Shown here one piece after another: positions 5,903 to 8,306 of a stretch of DNA of 8,306 nucleotides; the stretch's first letter is position 1, and each line of letters starts with the position of its first letter. The DNA is from Nitriliruptoraceae bacterium. Lineage in GTDB: Bacteria > Actinomycetota > Nitriliruptoria > Nitriliruptorales > Nitriliruptoraceae. The stretch is from NCBI GenBank assembly GCA_007120565.1, contig SKNK01000381.1, positions 1-8,306 on the forward strand. The letters are read 5' to 3'. The notes below the pieces were generated by a model. That model searched no databases and was not told the DNA's origin. It saw only the letters and a list, made by a program, of their open reading frames with translations. Position numbers and translations under genes: made by a program.

Positions 5903-5925
5903 GCAAGGTGACGAAAGGTGCGCTG

Positions 5926-6306
5926 ATGCGCAAGGATCTGGTGATCATCCCCGACGACCAGCCGGGGGTCCTCGCGAGGCTCGGTACGACCCTCGGAGCC
6001 GCCGGTATCAACATCGAGGCGATCAGTGCCTTCACCGGCCAGGGCAAGGGCATCGTCCACCTGTTGGTCGACAAGGCCGACGAGGCTCTCGAAGTGCTGA
6101 CGGAAGCCGGTGTCGAGGTGAGCGCCGCGCGACGCGTTGCGGTCAAGGCGTTGCCCAACGAGCCAGGTGCGCTCGGTGATGCCTGTGCGAAGCTCGCCGA
6201 GGCCGAGATCAACATCGAGCAGGCCTACATCGCCGCAGAGAGCAAGCTCGTGGTCGTCTGCGACGATGTCGACGCTGCCAAGCGGGTGCTCGAGATCACC
6301 GACTAG
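5926..6306 (+). CDS. Tandem ACT-domain protein (small amino-acid-binding regulator)
   Basis: The 126-residue soluble protein consists of two ACT domains and nothing else. Domain 1 spans about residues 4-65 (DLVIIPDDQPGVLARLGTTL, then GINIEAISAF). Domain 2 spans about 67-124 (RVAVKALPNEPGALGDACAKL, then INIEQAYI). Both carry the PGxLxxLxxxLxxxxINI pattern that binds small ligands, usually amino acids, at dimer interfaces. With no catalytic domain, it probably senses an amino acid or regulates another enzyme. The target is unknown. ATG 5926 is preferred because AAAGGTG lies 5 nt before it and the first domain begins directly after. A longer frame back to 5821 would overlap the promoter region and has no ribosome binding site. 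The gene is convergent with the DsbA-like gene, 36 nt away. Confidence 0.88.
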   Translation: MRKDLVIIPDDQPGVLARLGTTLGAAGINIEAISAFTGQGKGIVHLLVDKADEALEVLTEAGVEVSAARRVAVKALPNEPGALGDACAKLAEAEINIEQAYIAAESKLVVVCDDVDAAKRVLEITD

Positions 6307-6334
6307 CCGTCTCACGGGTCTTGCGACGACGCAA
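6307..6334. terminator. Two short hairpins between convergent genes, possible bidirectional terminator
   Basis: Directly after the ACT gene stop, CCGT-CTC-ACGG (6307-6317) can form a 4-bp hairpin. TTGCG-ACGA-CGCAA (6321-6334) forms a 5-bp hairpin. The pair fills most of the 36-nt gap between converging genes, where a shared terminator is expected. There is no U-tract on either strand and the stems are short, so support is weak. Confidence 0.3.
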
Positions 6335-6342
6335 CGGACGAC

Positions 6343-6951
6343 TCAGCGGTCGAGTCGCGTCTGCTTGAACTCGTGCAGCGTCGGCGAGCCCTCCACCAGA
6401 TCGAGGACCTGCTCGATGGTGCTACGAGCGTGGCTGGCATCGTTCTCCGGGCGGTCCATGAGCCGCACGAAGACGCCGCGGCCGCCTGCGATGAAGGTCG
6501 GCACACCCCAGACGTCGTAGTTGTCGACCCCGGCGCGGTGCTCCTCGGCGAGCACCTTGAGCGGGCGACGATCGTCGATCAGGGCGAAGACCTCATCGGC
6601 ATCGACACCGACCTCGGTCAGCATCTCGCGCAGGACCGTCGCGTCCTTGATGTCCTTGCCCTCGTCGTGGCGTGTCGCGAACAGTGCCAGGTGGACGTCG
6701 AGGAAGTGCTCCGGCAGGTGATCGCGCACCGCCAGCCCGACCTGGAAGGCCAGGATGCCTGAGCCCTCTTCCGGCTGATCGCGGTCCCAGTAGGCCACCT
6801 CGCCCTCGTCCAGGTGTCCCTGTGACAGGCTGTACGGAACGAAGCGCACATCCCAGTCCGCGCCGTCCTTGAGGGCGGTCACGACGTGTTCGTGCGCGTT
6901 GCGCGCGAACGGGCACAGGTAGTCGAAGGTCAGGCCGAAGCTGCGGGGCAC
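6343..6951 (-). CDS. DsbA-fold (thioredoxin-like) protein with a single active-site cysteine
   Basis: The predicted product has 202 residues and no signal peptide, so it is cytosolic. GTG at 6951-6949 is chosen because GAGGAG (6963-6958) lies 6 nt before it; the frame stays open to 7071 but that stretch is poorly protein-like. The thioredoxin-fold start FGLTFDYLCPFARNAHEH (5-22) contains Cys13-Pro-Phe-Ala where redox-active members have CxxC. It is the only cysteine in the protein. A helical insertion follows (about 62-140), then the cis-proline loop VWGVPTF with Pro151. This layout matches the FrnE/2-hydroxychromene-isomerase branch of the DsbA family (PF01323). With one cysteine it cannot form an internal disulfide. 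It might act as a monothiol, mycothiol-linked or glutathione-transferase-like enzyme, or as a non-redox protein. It lies 182 nt downstream of the membrane-protein gene on the same strand. Confidence 0.85.
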   Translation of the reverse strand: MPRSFGLTFDYLCPFARNAHEHVVTALKDGADWDVRFVPYSLSQGHLDEGEVAYWDRDQPEEGSGILAFQVGLAVRDHLPEHFLDVHLALFATRHDEGKDIKDATVLREMLTEVGVDADEVFALIDDRRPLKVLAEEHRAGVDNYDVWGVPTFIAGGRGVFVRLMDRPENDASHARSTIEQVLDLVEGSPTLHEFKQTRLDR

Positions 6952-7133
6952 GGAGGGCTCCTCGGGTGGGGTAGAGATCGTGGGGCTAGGTGTCGTGCGT
7001 TGGGCGACGTCCGTGAGGCGGACCTCGCCGTTGGGTGGACAACGCTGCCAGGGCCGGGACTGTTCCCGCACCGCCCGGCTAGGACGCTCATCGCACGGGC
7101 TCGGGGATCACGCGTCGCCCCCGAGTCGCTCGG
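6952..7133. other. Gap between DsbA-like and membrane-protein genes
   Basis: This 182-nt stretch holds the GAGGAG ribosome binding site of the DsbA-like gene. It also holds an inverted repeat CGGGA-CTGT-TCCCG (7055-7068) and, abutting the membrane-protein stop codon, CCGAG-TCG-CTCGG (7121-7133). The last could be a weak terminator on the - strand, but it lacks a U-tract. No convincing promoter was found. Confidence 0.3.
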
Positions 7134-7550
7134 CTAGGGCGTGAGGCAGCGGATCACGTTGGAGAGTTCGTCGCCGCAGGCGGTCTGGACCGCTCGCAAG
7201 GTCAAAGCGAAGGCGAAGAACGACCCCCAGGCGAGGCCAACGTACTCCCGGGTCTCGCGACGGATCGCGGCCAACCGGCCACCGATCACGCCGATCAGCG
7301 GGAACAGGGACCCGTAGAGGTAGTGCAGCCAGACCAGCGGGTCGGCGCTCACGACCCGTCGCCCGATCAGCAGCAGCACGATCCCGAACACGGTCTGCAG
7401 CACGAGCAGGTTCTCGGTCCAGTGCTGGACCGCCCACATGGCCATCGGCGTCTCGGTGCGCCGCATCACCCGCAGGATGATGCCCCAGAGCATGATCGCG
7501 AGGAAGAGCAGGACGAGCACCGTGCCGAGGTAGCGATGGAGGAGGGTCAC
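7134..7550 (-). CDS. Small four-helix integral membrane protein, function unknown
   Basis: From GTG 7550 the product has 138 residues and four hydrophobic helices at roughly 4-28, 41-61, 71-92 and 103-121. The first opens LLHRYLGTVLVLLFLAIMLW and the third contains WLHYLYGSLFPLIGVIGG. The two membrane-face histidines (LHRYLG and LHYLYG) recall heme-binding four-helix bundles such as cytochrome b561 or one half of heme A synthase, but this is only a resemblance. I do not recognise a named family. A GTG at 7607 would add 19 residues that read unlike protein, and an inverted repeat GGTTC-GGAT-GAACC lies just before it at 7609-7622. The shorter start has GGAG 11 nt upstream, so neither is certain. 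It follows the slipin gene by 125 nt on the same strand and may be co-transcribed. Confidence 0.7.
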   Translation of the reverse strand: MTLLHRYLGTVLVLLFLAIMLWGIILRVMRRTETPMAMWAVQHWTENLLVLQTVFGIVLLLIGRRVVSADPLVWLHYLYGSLFPLIGVIGGRLAAIRRETREYVGLAWGSFFAFALTLRAVQTACGDELSNVIRCLTP

Positions 7551-7675
7551 CGCGGATCGTGCTCCGGGTCGCCGGGCGTGGACGACCGCATGATGGCACA
7601 GGCTCACAGGTTCGGATGAACCGGCGATGGTCTGCCGGCAACGTGTGATCGCTCGGTGCTCGCGGCGGGTCGTCG

Positions 7676-8306
7676 CTAGCGGGCGGGGTCGGTGGGGGGA
7701 GGTTCGTCTCCAGGGTCATCGCTGGCCGGGAGGTCGCCGCCCAGATCCTCATCCGCAAGCTCTTCTGGAGTGGCTCCGGGATCGTCGGAAGGGTCGTCGA
7801 GCCCTCCGAGGTCCTCGCCGAGTCCTGTCAGCCCTCCGGTGAGGCTCGTCAATGCCTCCGCGGCTCCCCTGGCGGAAACGTCCCCGCTGGGCGAAGGCCC
7901 GTCGCCTGGGGCGAACTGGTCGACGAACCGGAGGAGCTCGATCGGGACCGGGAAGACCAACGTGGAGTTCTTCTCGGAGGTCACGTCGGTCAAGGTGGAC
8001 AGCAGACGCAGCTGCATGGCACCCGGTGCGGTCGCCATCACCTGGGCAGCTTCAGACAGGCGCTTCGCGGCGTTGAACTCACCCTCCGCATGGATGACCT
8101 TCGCGCGTCGATCGCGCTCCGCTTCGGCTTGACGTGCCATCGCGCGCCGCATGGTCTCGGGGAGTTCGACGTCCTTGACCTCGACGAGAGTGACCTTGAC
8201 GCCCCACTCATCGGTGATGCCGTCGATGATCTCCTGGAGCGTGGCGTTGATGGCGTCACGGTTGATCAGCAGCTCATCGAGCTCCACCCCTCCGATCACC
8301 GACCGC
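7676..8306 (-). CDS. Slipin / stomatin-like SPFH-domain protein, 5' end outside window
   Basis: The frame is open to the window edge, and codons for Arg-Ser precede the GTG at 8299. The known family string RSVIG then shows that this GTG is internal. About 209 C-terminal residues are visible. Slipins are membrane-anchored scaffold proteins that form rings around microdomains and proteases. The second half of the SPFH domain is clear: VIGGVELDELLINRD, the IIDGITDEWGVKV block, VELPETMRRAMARQAEAERD, and AKVIHAEGEFNAAKRLSEAA. The AEAERDRRAKVIHAEGE stretch is the usual helical oligomerisation region. TLVFPVPIELLRFVDQF closes the conserved part. A tail of about 79 residues follows, very rich in Asp, Pro and Gly and likely disordered and acidic. 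The N-terminal membrane anchor lies outside the window. A partner NfeD gene is not in the visible part. Confidence 0.88.
   Translation of the reverse strand, partial: RSVIGGVELDELLINRDAINATLQEIIDGITDEWGVKVTLVEVKDVELPETMRRAMARQAEAERDRRAKVIHAEGEFNAAKRLSEAAQVMATAPGAMQLRLLSTLTDVTSEKNSTLVFPVPIELLRFVDQFAPGDGPSPSGDVSARGAAEALTSLTGGLTGLGEDLGGLDDPSDDPGATPEELADEDLGGDLPASDDPGDEPPPTDPAR

Noticed and set aside
7621..7638. CCGGC-N8-GCCGG inverted repeat as a slipin terminator
   Set aside because: The stem is short, no U-tract follows on the - strand, and such repeats are frequent by chance at this GC content.

Overview
The window is high-GC DNA with strong G/C preference at third codon positions, GTG and ATG starts, TANNNT -10 boxes without good -35 boxes, and a sigma factor of the SigA/HrdB type. 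This points to an actinobacterium. The phylum call is an inference. A deep lineage such as Nitriliruptoria or Acidimicrobiia is possible, but the sequence alone does not settle it.

Layout of the left part, all on the + strand: the 3' part of a primary-type sigma-70 gene (1-969, its 5' end lies outside the window); a tryptophanase-family PLP lyase (1132-2523); a formate/nitrite-transporter (FNT) family channel (2629-3498); a helix-turn-helix protein whose C-terminal half resembles degenerate LAGLIDADG-type domains (3528-4568); and a medium-chain dehydrogenase/quinone-oxidoreductase family enzyme (4624-5586). In the right part, tRNA-Asn(GTT) is on the - strand (5671-5743) and a tandem-ACT-domain protein is on the + strand (5926-6306). 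Three - strand genes follow: a DsbA-fold protein (6343-6951), a small four-helix membrane protein (7134-7550) and the 3' part of a slipin/SPFH protein (7676-8306, its 5' end lies outside the window). No mobile element, CRISPR array or integrase was seen.

The most interesting part is the tnaA-FNT pair. The lyase carries the residues expected for L-tryptophan (Asp124, Ile381, His449) on a backbone that reads partly like tyrosine phenol-lyase. Its neighbour is an FNT channel, not the tryptophan permease of the classic tna operon. The non-coding DNA upstream of both genes shares GGTCCC/GGGACC half-sites, an 8-mer CCCTGGTC, and a CGTTG-TGGTGAGCAGG element just ahead of the ribosome binding site. 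This suggests one regulator or one RNA element acting on both genes. A plausible but unproven reading is that the lyase releases indole, pyruvate and ammonia (or sulfide from cysteine) and the FNT channel moves a resulting small monovalent anion across the membrane.

The HTH and dehydrogenase genes each have a TANNNT box exactly 6 nt before their ATG and no Shine-Dalgarno sequence, which is the arrangement of leaderless transcripts. The remaining genes look like ordinary chromosomal housekeeping or accessory genes.
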